Shown piece after piece: positions 9,441 to 22,400 of a stretch of 64,000 nucleotides of DNA; the first letter of the stretch is position 1, and every line of letters begins with the position of its first letter. A program made the position numbers and the translations under genes. A model generated the notes under the pieces. That model saw only the letters and a program-made list of their open reading frames with translations, made no database searches and was not told the DNA's origin. Source of the DNA: Lotus japonicus (lineage: Eukaryota; Streptophyta; Magnoliopsida; Fabales; Fabaceae). The DNA is taken from NCBI RefSeq assembly GCF_012489685.1, contig NC_080045.1, positions 15,418,901-15,482,900 of the forward strand. The letters run 5' to 3'.

Positions 9441-11515
9441 CACTACAAAAAAAAAGACATTTTGCGGCGCTTCTAGAAGCATATTGCGGCGGTTAAAAGT
9501 GCCGCAAAATGTATAATGAGGCGTTTCCTTGAGCGCCGCAGTTACGAGCGTCGGGGTCCGTTCTGCGGCGCTTATATCCAAGCGTTGGAGTAACCGCCGC
9601 AAAATATAGAGGCGATTAAAAGCGCCGCAAAGTCTGTAATTCATTCCGCCTGTATTCTGCGGCGGTTTCTAACCGCCGCACAATTGAACAAGTTATAATC
9701 ATTAAAACTGGGGGTTAAAGTGCTGCAGATTCCCACCACAAAATTCATTACCCCAAAGGAAATCTAAAACACAATTTTCCACAGATCGCAAGTGAAATCT
9801 GAACAAGTTATGATTTTGGAAGTTAAAATCAGCCCTATCATTAGATATTTGATCAGTATATAAAGTCCCGTTCATAAAAAGATAAGCATATATAATTATA
9901 TATGAAGTCCAATATGCCATGAGTGTTAATTTCAAATAGAATTTCACCTCCTCTACAATCAATTTAACTTACATTCAATAAAGATCAGTATAGCTATAGA
10001 AGCAATCACCCAGTTCATAATCAAACACAAAAGTTGTTTCATGAGCAATAAATAAAAGTTTGGTGTGATAGTAAGACCGAAAAAAAAAGCAAATGAACTT
10101 TTCAAATATTAAAATGAACTCCTTCTATGGACTTAAATTCACATGAACCAATAGAATTATGTATATCACTCAATGAGGTATATGGTAAGAACTTTAGCAG
10201 AAAGAATATCAAAATAAAACATACCTTGTCTATGAGAATTCTAAGCAATCCCAAGGCTCCAGCAAGATGAAAATCAGTCTACTGAACCATAAAAAGGGAA
10301 AACTGAGCAACATGGCTATAAGACAATATCATCTGTAAAAAGTTTAAAGTGACAACAATGATAAACACATCATAACACATCCTATACTATGATTACGTTT
10401 CTTAATACTTTCATGCACATCAAGTGAAAGAACAAGTTTAGAGGACTTTTCAAGTAAATCATCATCACATTATCATGTCTAAACACACTGGATTCTCAAC
10501 AAGTTCACGTTGGATTTGTGATATGTATCACCCACAAGTCATAGCAGAAAACTACACTTTGAGCTGTGTATTAAGGTTTTATTAGCATTAGAAACACTAT
10601 TTTGACAATTGAAGGCATATATATACTTGATTACACAAATATAAGCAATCCTAAATCCTTTCTACTCTTCTACAAAACACCTCTAGCTACTCTTTTATAT
10701 CCCTTATCCAAATCCACAAGTCCGTATCACCCACAAGTCTCATTGACAATGTCATTCCAAATCAAACAAGTTTAATTCTATTAAAATCACTTTTGCAAAA
10801 AAAAATATCCAAACATAAATTACATTGCTATAATCCCACTTTTGACCAAAATCATGTTCAAAAATTAAGTTACTAAACTCTAATTGGGTTCACTCAAAAT
10901 CTGTTTAGTTTGTCTTCGCACATTTTTTTATCATTTTCTCCTACATACAAATAAAGCATTAATAAAAGATTCTAACACTCCATAATAGCATATCTCCAAC
11001 AAACAGGGCAAAGGCAAACACTTTAAGGAGTCCAGTAGTATAAGACACTGGCACACGGCTACACAAGTAATGAGAAAATGGACTAATTGATAGCATTCCC
11101 TTATCTTCTGAATGCAGTGTGCCACAAATATGAAGACGAACAACTTATATCTTTTAAAAATTATAGCAGAAAATAGCATTCACCTTCCAACAGCTAGTTG
11201 AAATCTAATGGGTTTTCAGAAGCAAACACATTCTTTTACAAACATGCTTAACTGAAAGGGAAAAGAAAAACTGATAAGAGAGAATGGAAACAACAAGAGA
11301 AAAGAGGTGACAAGTCTTACTGGTTTCATCAATAGATTGCAAACTATCAGTTGGGGCCTGCAAAATTTCTACATTATAAAAAGCTGAAATGGATTTATTG
11401 GCATCCACACAGTAAAATTTGACTCAGAAATATGCAGTCAACCAAAAGGTCTTATAAGCTGACAAAAACGTGTATGGTAAATAATTTTTTAGGAAAACTT
11501 ACTCATTTAATGTAA
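9441..11515 (+). mobile_element. CACTA element, left end present, right end missing
   Basis: It begins with CACTACAAAAAAAAA and is followed over 240 bp by many direct and inverted subterminal repeats of the GCGGCGnTT / AACCGCCGC type, the layout of En/Spm (CACTA) termini. No matching GTAGTG end was found downstream; the element seems to have lost its right end, and the boundary at the Helitron (11516) is my assumption. The interior (9700-11500) has no long frame and no transposase resemblance. Confidence 0.6.
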
Positions 11516-12504
11516 CTAGCGGAATTACCCGTGAAATGCACGGGTTACTTTACTATATAGTAATATCTAAAATTTGTATAATATTATATTTATGAAATTT
11601 TGTATAACTTTATATTATATATATATAAAAAATGTTTGTCATAATATATATATAGATAGATAGATATAGAGTTGATTATTGAATATATATATATATATAT
11701 AGATAGATATAGAGTTGATTATTGAATAAATTTTATATATTAATGTTTTCTAAACAATTAAGAGATGTTAATGTCAATTGAGAAAAATCTTTTAGATGAC
11801 AATTTTACATAAAATCATATTTCATATTCATTTTGCTTTCTATTCTAGAACTCTCAAGCATATTTTTCCTTCATATGTTTGCAATTGGCCTAATTCATCA
11901 CTCCTTTATTAAAATAAGACATCTTATGTCTTCCCTTGAACTGGCCTCACTACCTGCCCATCCTTAATATATTTTGCAACATTTGACTGAGTGTCTCGTA
12001 TACTCATTCCCTTGCTTCCCAAATGATTGAGAAAAATACCAAAGCAAAGTGAAATTAGAGAAGATAGAAGAAAAGAACTCCACATAAAGTAGAAGAAAAT
12101 TAGCAAATCATGCACAATTTTAAGGAAATTATCGTTGACAAAGTCATGCATGGCCGGTTAAAAAAATAAGAAAATGGGAAATAGAAATCATGAAGAAAAA
12201 GATAACACACGATATATCATGGAAAAGTGAAGAGAAGAAGTGCATACATGCCTGCGCAAATGATGAATGTCTCTGGAGAAGTAGAATCTTCGGAGGAAAA
12301 AAAATCAGGGGAAGATTAGATGAAATCATGGAGAAAAGATAGCACAATTTTTTTTGGTACATCGGAAAGATAAATTGCACCCGCAAGGAATCGATCCCTG
12401 GAAAAAAATATTAGGATTGAGTGTTATTTTTCCATAGAAAAGGAGAAGAGGAGGAGAAAAAAGTGTGTGTGGTAGAAAATGACGTGAAAGTCTCTATCTA
12501 TATA

Positions 12505-13570
12505 GTGAAGTTGTGTTGTAAACGTGTATAGAATTGAAGATTCATGATTGGTGAGATTTCTCTAGTTCCAAATTATATGTTTTGAATTGAAATTGAAATT
12601 TCGGAATTTTTGTGAAATTTGAGAGCCAACCACTATGATTCATTATGTTAAAACCTTAGAAAAGTTAGAAATCACTTTGTTTGATTGCTAATTATTAAGA
12701 AATAAATTAGTATAATTTGAATCATAGTAGTTTGTCAAAACTACAATAGCCCAGTAACTCGAGATGTCAGCCATATATATAAAAGATTCTACACCTTTCG
12801 CGAAATTAATGTCCAAAAGTTATCCAGTACTAATGTAGTGACCTACTGCATAAATATGTGCCAATATTCTTGATTAATTAACCGGAGGTAACCATTATTT
12901 CATATTGCTTGACGTTGAATTAATTGCTAATTCTAACCCCTATAGAATGATATAATAATATACGTAAAAGAAGAAGAAAAAAAGATTAGGGAAAAAGAAA
13001 AAATTAAACCCAAAATAAGATCATTGGTAATGATATGGTGAAGTTGTGTTGTAAACGTGTATAGAATTGAAGATTCATGATTGGTGAGATTTCTCTAGTT
13101 CCAAATTATATGTTTTGAGTTGAAATTGAAATTTCGTAATTTTTGTGAAATTTGAGAGCCAACCACTATGATTCATTATGTTAAAACCTTAGAAAAGTTA
13201 GAAATCACTTTGTTTGATTGCTAATTATTAAGAAATAAATTAGTATAATTTGAATCATAGTAGTTTGTCAAAACTACAATAGCCCAGTAACTCGAGATGT
13301 CAGCCATATATATAAAAGATTCTACACCTTTCGTGAAATTAATGTCCAAAAGTTATCCAGTACTAATGTAGTGACCTACTGCATAAATATGTGCCAATAT
13401 TCTTGATTAATTAACCGGAGGTAACCATTATTTCATATTGCTTGACGTTGAATTAATTGCTAATTCTAACCCCTATAGAATGATATAATAATATACGTAA
13501 AAGAAGAAGAAAAAAAGATTAGGGAAAAAGAAAAAATTAAACCCAAAATAAGATCACTGGTAATGATATG
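12505..13570. repeat. 533-bp perfect-length tandem duplication inside a Helitron
   Basis: Copy 1 is 12505-13037 and copy 2 is 13038-13570. Reading both side by side I found only about four single-base differences and no length change, so the duplication is recent. Neither copy encodes an obvious protein. It contains 'tgtgttgtaaacgtgtatag' at the start of each unit and 'gatcaytggtaatgatatg' at the end. Confidence 0.95.
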
Positions 13571-15220
13571 GTTAAATCTAGTGATTCACACATGATAGTG
13601 TAGAATAAGAAAAAAATAAAGTAAAGTCGAAGAACATAACATAGCAACACACTTCCAGTAAATTTTGAGAGGCATGAACTGTGTCTTATCTGCACGTGGA
13701 AAAAAAAACAAATAACAACCCATTAGTAAATTAGCAAAGTGAATCTGGACATACAATATAAATTTTCAAATAGGCATATTATACGATTGCAAAAGAAGAA
13801 AAACATTGACAATGAATATAACAAAACAACCCTAACTGTATCATTGCATGTGGTATATGATTAGAAATAACAAACATTTGAACCAAAGATATTTTTAAAG
13901 AAGATTGATGAAACAAAATAAGATATTGAACTGCGCAGTATAAACAAAAAAGAAATTAAAATCTTAATTGTCAAGATGTAGGAATAAAAAGAACAAACCA
14001 TTGATCATTGGATGTTGATGAGGCAAAAATGAGTGAGGAATATAATTTTCTTCTTCATGTTATGAGAGAAAAGAATGTTGAAAACGTGAATATGAGAAAA
14101 TGAATATATTGCAAAACATAAAAAAGAGAAAACTGACAAAATAATCACATGAGAATAATCCTAATTGATTGCGAACATAATATTTATATGACAAATTTGT
14201 GGAATATTCCATTTCTTGGAGAAAAATTTCCAGAATATGCTCTAGATTTTTGGAGAGAAATAGAATAATAAGGATCGCTAATGGAAAAAACTTTGGGAAT
14301 TTGTTTAGTAATGAAATGTTTAGTAATGATGTGTGTCTAAAATATAAATTATTTGTTTGATTTGTAGAAGTTTTAGCAAAAAAAAAAAAAAATTTTAAAT
14401 TTTTTTTTTCATTTTTGAATTTGGAAAGGTAATTAATTATATTCATTAACTTTAGGTATTAATTAGAGTCATTAATAACTATTATAAGGGATAAAATGTT
14501 TAATATAGATTAAAATTTCGGAAAAATAAATCAAACTTAATAAAAACATGATGCTTATTTTATGATTTACCAAAAAAATCATGATGCTAGAAAAAAATAT
14601 TTATTTGATTTGAAAACATTCATTTTCTCATCTTACTCATTCTACAACCAATTATTAATTAGATTTTCAACAATTATTATAATTAAGAAAGTTCAAATTT
14701 CAAATGTAAAATTAATATGATATTTCCTTCCAATATATTTTTAAAAACGTGTTAAAGACATAAATTATAGGTTAGAAAATAATGATATTTTAAATTAAAA
14801 GTTTTAATATTTATTATCAACACTGTTGTTGGAGTTGCACATACAAAGGATTCCAATTTTTAGTGTGTATCATATTTTTGAATTTGTAATAAAAAATTAA
14901 TGTTAGATTTATTTTTAAAATAATTTCAAGTTATTTTTATATTTAAAATTTAAAAAAAAAAAGAAAAAGATTCGTAATAATACTTGAATTGTTACAAACT
15001 TTCATAAATATAACATTTAAAAATATACATTCAAGTGTATCATACGAAATAAGGAATTATTAATAATAAATGAAATTAAATAGGGTGAGAGATGAAATAT
15101 GTTGTAACAAAAAAAGTGGGATGTCTTTTTTTTTTCTTGGAGGGAAAATGAATTATTTAGGAAGGGACATGTGGCATAGGCTTCTAGAAGGAAACATTAT
15201 TTTCATATATATATATATAG
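13571..15220. other. Non-coding Helitron interior
   Basis: AT-rich sequence with homopolymer A and T runs. No coding region with family resemblance was seen. Confidence 0.4.
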
Positions 15221-15359
15221 ATATTCGAGTCTTGGGGGTTTGTCGTATGTTGGTACGTCGAAAAAAAAAATGCAATTGCTATTCTGATATTTTTACATGA
15301 ACGAGTGGTATATATTTGAATATGTATAATATTCAAATTGGTTGGATCTTTGTGTTCCT

Positions 15360-15425
15360 GAACATATATAACAACTAATTAATGCAATGTATGAACATAT
15401 ATAACAACTAATTAATGCAATGTAT
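15360..15425. repeat. 33-bp tandem duplication
   Basis: Two identical 33-bp units starting with 'gaacatatataacaactaat' lie head to tail at 15360-15392 and 15393-15425. Confidence 0.9.
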
Positions 15426-15805
15426 GTTATATAGTTTATCTAATAGTGGTTATCTATGCAATTCCACATTCGCCCATATATGTACATTGCAGTGTTTTAA
15501 AAACCAGATTTGTTATTGAATCAATTAAGGCACCAATGGTGGGATTGTAGTTGAACCGTCGTCGTGGTTGGTTTTATATTGTGTCAATATGGTTTTTTTT
15601 TAAAGAGTCAACATGGTATTTTAAAATCTATATTTTTTTGGTATATCGAAAACATAAATTACACCTGTTAGAAAATTTTAAAACCTACTTGATTCAGTTC
15701 AAATACTTCATCTACTTATTTATTGTCTCTTTTTAAGAAAATTATCTATAGAGAGGGATATCACAAATAATAATGTTCTGTAAACTATATTTGATAATAA
15801 AACAC

Positions 15806-16350
15806 ACACACATAACGTTTTACTTTTGATCCTTTCTAAAAAAAATATGTAAAGACCCGCAATCATTGCAAATTCCAGGACCAAGAACGGTCCCCCAAGA
15901 ACTAATAAGAAATTGGAAAGCAAAAGTAATATAATTATTTTGTTTAATTGTATGTCTCTAATTGAACAGACAAAATAAAAATCATATCAGACTAGGCACT
16001 CGAATTCCCAAATTCGAGGAGAATGGAGAAAAGAAAAAAATAACAAAATTGGGGGGGATTGAATTCAATTAGGTTGATTTGGGTTCTGGTCTGTAAAATT
16101 ATTAGAAGGGAGCACCGGTAAACAATGAGACCATTAGAAGTGAAATGAGAAATTACCTAGTCCTTTCATAAAAGGAATCACTCTAGTATCACTCTTTTAT
16201 GAAACAAGTCTATTTCCACCATATATAATTTCAGTTGCATTGTGTTGTATCTTTTTTTTTTGTCGACATCGTGTTGTATCTCATCCCCACCCAACGTGCG
16301 TATGGCACCCACCACTGGCCTCAAAGTACCCATTGCATCAATGATATTGA
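15806..16350 (+). promoter_or_regulatory. Orphan copy A of the threonine deaminase upstream region
   Basis: Shared phrases with copy B (25309-25839) come in the same order: 'cgttttactttYgatcctt', 'attccaggaccaagaac', 'aaattcgaggagaatggag', 'attattagaagggagcacc', 'gaaacaagtctatttccacc', and with copies B and C 'tatctcatccccac' and 'ctcaaagtac'. The similarity stops at about 16350, before any start codon or exon. It is therefore the remains of a duplicated locus whose coding part has been lost or never copied. Confidence 0.8.
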
Positions 16351-16821
16351 ATGAATAGAAAATTAGAAATTATGACCTCAGAGTTTAATTATAAATATTT
16401 TTTTTAAACTAGTATAAAAAATATTAACATAGATATGTTTAATTGTTGTATTAATATAAAGTGAATATATTAATTTAATACCTTTCAAAAAAAGAATATA
16501 TTAATTTAAATATCTTTCATATATACTGTAAATTAATATAATGAAATAAATTTAATAAATTTTTTAAATGTATACATTGATATATTATTATTAGCTTAGT
16601 AAAATCAATTTTTCTGTTGAATAATGAAATCAAGTTAAATACCATTAATATATTATATGAAATTAATCTAGTGAAATTAAAATTTTAAATTAAATCAATT
16701 AATCTAAAGTTAAAAAATGATGAAAGTGATAATTGTATCTCGAATCGTATCGTATACTATATACTATTTTCGAAACTAAAAAATAGTAATTTCTATAGGT
16801 GTCATCCCCTCATGCTCTTTC
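16351..16821. other. AT-rich region, nothing recognised
   Basis: No gene, RNA gene or transposon terminus was identified in this very AT-rich stretch. Confidence 0.4.
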
Positions 16822-16830
16822 TTTACTTTT

Positions 16831-17357
16831 GGCTAAAAACCATTTTTAACCCCTGATGTTTCAAGTTTGTGTAAATTATGTCTCTGCTCTATTTTTGTCG
16901 ACGTTTCTACATCTCATGTTTTCAAACAGTGCACCGTCTACCCCTCCGTCAGCCAGGCTTTCTCAGGAAAGGTTCCTTAGTGGATTGGAGAGATGAAGAG
17001 GAGTATATCAAGTTGATGATGATCAAGGAAATGATATAAATTAAATTTGCTTGATGTATATATCAATTATGTATGTAACTGAATTGGTTAAATGCATGTT
17101 TTGCTACTTACAGGTCTTGAGTTTGAATCTCCCATGCCCCATTTTCCCAATTTCACTTGTAATTTCCACGTGACAGGTCAAAAAAATATATTAAAAAATC
17201 AATCAGCTCATTCCGTTAGTTTTTTAACGTCTGACTGACAGAGGGGTAGATGGTGCACTGTTTGAAAACATGAGGGGTAGAAACATCGGCAAAAATAGAG
17301 TAGGAGCAGAATTTGCACAAACTTAAAACATCAGGGGGCAAAAGTGCTTTTTAGCCT
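16831..17357. mobile_element. MULE-type MITE with 9-bp target duplication
   Basis: The 527-bp element has inverted repeats of more than 100 bp (left begins ggctaaaaaccatttttaac; right end is the complement with mismatches, finishing 'tttttagcc'). It is flanked by the 9-bp direct repeat TTTACTTTT at 16822-16830 and 17358-17366. Nine-base duplications with long inverted repeats are the Mutator-like signature. No coding inside. Confidence 0.85.
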
Positions 17358-17501
17358 TTACTTTTCTTTTCTCTCATACTATTCTTAGTATGTAGATGAT
17401 GTCATATTTTATTTTTATGAATTTTTCGTTATTTTGAAATTCAATTTTTACCTCATAATTAATTCAGATGTTATTTACACTCATAATTAATAATGAAATT
17501 C

Positions 17502-18403
17502 GTGCCACCTATCTCCTACCGAAGGTTGTTCGCGATGTTCAAATGCCAGGGAAGATTGCTTGCACTGTTTAAGAGACTGTCCTCATTCAATGGAGTTGTG
17601 GATGAAGCTAGGGGCCTGGTCTTGGCCTGATTTCACTTCCATGGACCTGGTGCATTTGATTACTTCTCAAGCCAGAGGGAGGAATGGTGTTAAGTTTATG
17701 GCAGGAGATTGGGGAGTGTGGAAATGGAGGAATAATATGATCCTTGATGATAATCCTTGGCCTCTCCATGTAGCATGGCAAAAGCTGGTTCGTGATCATG
17801 ATGATTTTCTTCATGCGTTGCAACCTGACCAAGTTTGTCTGGGAGCAGGTTTGATGAGTAATGTTTGGAAACCCCCCATGGATATGACTTTCTTAAGCTT
17901 AATACTGATGGGAGTTTTCGTGAACCTGAAAATTGTATGGGAGGTGGCGGTCTTCTGCGAGACAAGGCGGGCTGCTGGATAGTTGGCTTCATACTCTTGG
18001 AAACAGGTGGGGACCCGTTCAGGGCGGAAGCACTGGCTTTAAAACAGGGTCTCCTCATGGCTTGGAACCATGGTTATAGAAGGATCTCTTGCGACGTGGA
18101 CTGTAAGGACCTAGTTTCTGTTTTGGAAGATGTCAACTTGGACCGTGTGAATCACCATTCTCAGGCCCCAATCCTTCGAGAGATTGTTCCCCTCATGGCT
18201 AGAAATTGGCAAGTAACGGTTAGTTGGTTGCACCGTGATGGTAATGCAGTTGCGGACTGGCTCTCTAAACAGGGATATAACTTAGCTTCACCGGGGATCC
18301 AAGAGATTCATCAGACGGCAAGCGAGCTTCAGCCCGGACTCTCTAGCTGTGTCGTAGTTTTGTTTTGTTGTTTCATTAATTTTCCGATGTATCAAAAAAA
18401 AAT
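17502..18403 (+). mobile_element. 5'-truncated LINE with 12-bp target duplication
   Basis: The 902-bp insertion is flanked by the 12-bp direct repeat ATAATGAAATTC (17490-17501 and 18404-18415) and ends in a short poly(A) after 'ccgatgtatc'. It carries only the last part of LINE ORF2, as expected when target-primed reverse transcription stops early. Confidence 0.9.
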
Positions 18404-18407
18404 ATAA
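17560..18407 (+). pseudogene. LINE ORF2 C-terminus: zinc-finger RVT region and RNase H
   Basis: The first frame (17560-17982) has the 'HCLRDCPHSMELW' zinc-binding phrase and 'WGVWKWRNNMI', typical of the region after plant LINE reverse transcriptase. After a frame change near 17870-17980 the second frame (to 18404) is a type-I RNase H domain: 'LNTDGSF' (first Asp), 'FRAEALALKQGL' (Glu), 'CDVDCKDLV' (Asp) and 'HRDGNAVADWLSKQG' (last Asp region), so the catalytic residues are all present. The frameshift and the lack of reverse transcriptase make it non-functional. Confidence 0.85.
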
Positions 18408-18498
18408 TGAAATTCAAAAATTACTTTCTTTAAATCATGGCACAAATTGTTACAACCATTATATAATTGATATAAATCTTTACTATTATAGAACACTA

Positions 18499-18836
18499 CT
18501 CCCTCCGTCCCCTATTATAAGTCACTCTTTTTGATTTTTTCTTGTCTCATAATATAAGTCACTTTACATTATCTATGAAGCATTAATTATATTTTTCCAT
18601 GTTTACCCTCATATTTAATACTCCACATTCAAAGAATTTTTATGTTCCCAAAATTTTGCTTGATTTCCAAAACCCTTATAGTTTAAAGGTAGTGGAACGT
18701 TAATATGGAGAGAGAATTTCATATGAGGGTGATTTTGGAAAGTGTCTTTAAAAAACTACAAATTTATTGCACTTAACAATTTTTCTTAATACTAGAGAAT
18801 TGGGTAAAAGTGACTTGTAATAGGGGACGGAGGAAG
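18499..18836. mobile_element. Stowaway-like MITE (TA target)
   Basis: The element is bounded by TA on both sides and its ends are inverted repeats beginning CTCCCTCCGTCCCCTATTA; the right end is 'taataggggacggaggaag'. This is the well-known Tc1/mariner-type MITE family of plants. The 338-bp interior is non-coding. Confidence 0.85.
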
Positions 18837-19099
18837 TATTAAATTTCACCCATGGGAATTTTAATTATTAACTTTAATATCAATTAAATGAAAAAATTAA
18901 AAAGTCAAAGGTTATATTATAATCAATGTCACATGTATGGAGTCTAATTTGAATCTTAATGCTTTTGAGATCAAAAGCCAACAAACAATAATGTCTTATT
19001 TGCTTTGGTATTAAATGAAAAAAAAAAAAAAAGGTTAACCAGGAGGTGGTGTTGCTTCATCGACAATTTTTTCACAATAGATCACCGACAAATATTTTA

Positions 19100-19261
19100 A
19101 TCAAAGTTCCATTTGGGTTTTTTTTAGTAATGTTTTAATGAGGCACACACTATAGTTTTTAAGAGCATGGGTGGGGTTTTCATGGTGGTTCCTTTCTGCA
19201 TGTGGCTTTTTTCACATGTATCTTTCTATCAATAATATATATTCCTTTTGCTGTCAAAAAA
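19100..19261 (+). mobile_element. Probable LINE 3' end fragment with poly(A)
   Basis: A short stretch ends in 'ccttttgctgtcaaaaaaaa', the form of plant LINE 3' ends. It interrupts wording that is otherwise shared with 23880-24060 ('agatcaccgacaaatatt' before, 'agtctaatttgaattttaa' after), which supports an insertion. No coding part is left. Confidence 0.45.
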
Positions 19262-19432
19262 AATAAGTCTAATTTGAATTTTAAAGGTTACTTTTGAGAT
19301 CAAAAGGCATGAAAACAATAATGCCTTAATGGCTTTGCTATTAAATATAAAATTTTAAAAATTGAGTAAAATATACTTACCCCCTCAAGATTTGCTAGAA
19401 AAACACTCCACTCCATTCTTATTCAAAAAAAA

Positions 19433-22400
19433 ATTTAATAAACCATAAGAATTATATTGATAAAAAGTACAAGGGGTACTTCTAATCCAATACAAATGAG
19501 GGGGAAAGGGAAAAAACAGAGAAAAAAACAAGAAAAATCAAGAGGAGCGAATGGCACTAGAGCCAGCAACAGAAACCAGCATTAAGGTCCAATCTGAGCA
19601 ATGCAGGCACGCGGTTCTGAAGTCCATTCAAATAACGAGCAGCGAAAGTCCCTATTCATTGTAGTAATCCAGCTCCAGGATCTCCACTGAATGATCTCCA
19701 GCAAGTTGGACCAATCCAACGCCTTGTGCTGGAAGATGAGTTTGTTCCTCCATGACCACAGAGACCACACCACCGCACTCCATAGGGACCACCAAGCCAT
19801 CCTCTGATTGAAATTCCAAGTACCGAAAGGGAATTGAAGAAAATGTTCTCTACAGCTTTTGGGAAACACAGAGATGATACCCAGCCAATTGGAACAATTG
19901 GACCAAACCTTATAGGCATAGCTACACGAGAGGAGTAGGTGGTCCGTCGATTCAATCTCACGATGACAAAAGGGACAGTGTAGATCGTCCACAGTTGCCA
20001 GTATGCTCCTTCTATAAAGATTTGATCTCGTTTGGATTCGATCCCACATGACCCTCCAGACAAAGGCTTTAGTATTAGAGGGAGCTAGCATCTGCCAAAC
20101 ATGTTTAAATACTGGGGCAGGGGGAACAGATGGTGAACCCGAAAGGGTAGAGTAGGCAGAGCTTACGGAGAAACCATCCAAACATGGTAACCACTTCCAA
20201 CAGTCAGATGCATCCTTCTTAAGTTGAATTAATCCGATTTCAGAAACCAGTTCTTGGAGCCAAGCTTTCTCTCGGTCATGAAGCTCCCTTCGCCAAGAAA
20301 GGTGCCATACCCAACTATCATCACGCTAACTCCCAACCTCCTGGATAGATGCGGTTTATTGTGTGGAGAGGGTGAACAAGCGGTTGAATTTTGAGGCCAG
20401 AGGAATCGGGCCAGACCAATTATCATGCCAAAAACTTGTGCGGTTTCCCTTACCAACTGATAAGCTAAGTGAAGAGTCAAGCCAGGCTCCTTGTTGAGGT
20501 TCAAAACAAAATTTCTGTATATCCCTCCACCATGAAGAAACATGTCTCCGTGTATAATTCCTGATTCTTCCATTTACGACATTATATTTAGCAGAAATAA
20601 TTCTAGCCCATAAACTTCCACTCTCAGAATAGAGTCTCCATCTCCATTTGCTCAGCATAGCGCGATTAAATACTTCCCAGTTTTTAATACCCAGGCCACC
20701 CATGATCTTTGGCTTACAGACCTCTTCCCAACAAACCCAAGCAACACTTCTGTTACTCACGTCAGGCCCCCCCCCCATAAAAACCTTCTCAGGATTTGAT
20801 TGCAGATTGTGATAACTCCTGGCGGCATTTTGAACAGAGATAAATAGTACAGTGAGATTGAAGATAAGGTTCTGTTAATCAAGCACACGCGGTCTCCGAA
20901 AGAGAGACTTTTTCTCCTCCAATTTGACAGTCTTCTCTTGAGTTTAGAAATAACTGTATCCCAGAAACCCAATCTTCTTGGGTTGCCTCCAATTTGAATT
21001 CCAAGGTAGAGAAAGGGTGGATTTAATAGCTTACAATTCAATATGGTTGCCAAAATCTGCAATTCTCGGGTAGGAACAGAAGCGCCAATCAAACTACTTT
21101 TATGGAAATTAACCTTTAATCCAGAGGCTAATTCAAACCCTCGAAGGATACACTTCAGCGTGAAGGCATTCTGCCTCGTCGCCTCCCCCACAAACAATGT
21201 GTCGTCAGCGAACTGGAGAATAGAGACCTCAACCCCTTCATCATTGACAAACTTAGAGCCATTGAATTTGCCCACACTCCTCGCCTGTTTTAGAAGGCCA
21301 TTTAACCCTTCAGCAACCACCAGGAATAGGAATGGAGCAATAGGGTCCCCTTGGCGGATACCTCTACCCATAGGAAATTCATCTCCAGTGCTGCCATTGA
21401 CGAGTACTGATATCCTAGCAGATTCAATGCAGCCACGGATCCACGACACCCATTTCTCAGTGAAGTTCATTCGGTGCAACATATAATACAGGAAGTTCCA
21501 ATGGATTGAGTCGTATGCTTTTTCAAAATCGACTTTAAATGCCATTGAACTTTTCTTTCTGCTCTTTGCATCCTGAATCCATTCATTTGCTATCACAATG
21601 CTGTCAAGAATTCCTCTGCCCCCAAGGAACGCGCTCTGGGCTTCATCAATAACCAGGGGAAGAACCTTTTTAATTATGTTCGCCAGTACTTTAGAAACTA
21701 CCTTATATGCACAGCCAATTAAGGATATTGGTCTAAAGTCCTTAAGGCCTTGTGGGCACTCCTTCTTTGGTACCAAGGTGATGAAAGAGGAATTACAACC
21801 TCTCGGCCAGTAGCCTTGCCTATGGAAATCATCAAAGAGCTTCTGAAAATCCGAGGAGATCAAATGCCAGAATTTTTTAATAAACCTGAAGTTAATTCCA
21901 TCAGGTCCAGGACTCTTATCGTTCCCACATTGCCACACGGCCTCCTTGATCTCAGCTGGGTCAAATGCTGTCGTAAGGAATAGATTATCGTCATCTGATA
22001 TCTGGCGAAATGGCACCCCATCAAGCCGCACCAATGAATCTGTCTCACCACTGAACTTGTTTGCAAAGAAATCAGTAGCCCCTCTCTTAACCAGAACCGG
22101 GTCCTCAGTCCACAGACCATTCACCTCCAAGCCTAAGACAAAATTCGCTTGTCGCCTCCAATTAATGAAGGAGTGAAAGAACTTAGTATTGGAGTCCCCT
22201 TCTTTTACCCAATTACATCTTGATTTATGATGAAGTAGTGAGTCTCTATGTTTTGCCATCTGCCAGTATTTCGTTTGAAGAGCCTTCCTTTGAGCTTGCT
22301 CCTCCCTGCTAAGATCATAATTCTCCATCTTTTCTTCCAAGGACTGTATTTGTAACAAAATCTCTTTACTCTGCTTATGCACATCTCCAAAGACATCTGC

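Larger units (their letters stand above)
11516..15221 (-). mobile_element. Non-autonomous Helitron (minus strand), ~3.7 kb
   Basis: Read on the minus strand it starts with TC after an A near 15221 ('tctatatatatatatatg', followed by 'cttctagaagcc...ccacatgtcc') and ends with CTAG before a T at 11516. The 3' hairpin lies at about 11523-11545 (cccgtg-cattt-cacggg on the minus strand). No helicase coding is visible. Inside is a 533-bp tandem duplication (12505-13570) and, at 11646-11727, a duplicated AT-rich phrase. The 5' start could be shifted by a few bases. Confidence 0.7.

Noticed and set aside
14060..14446. 128-codon Phe/Leu-rich minus frame
   Set aside because: Made of poly-T and AT-rich Helitron interior; not protein-like.
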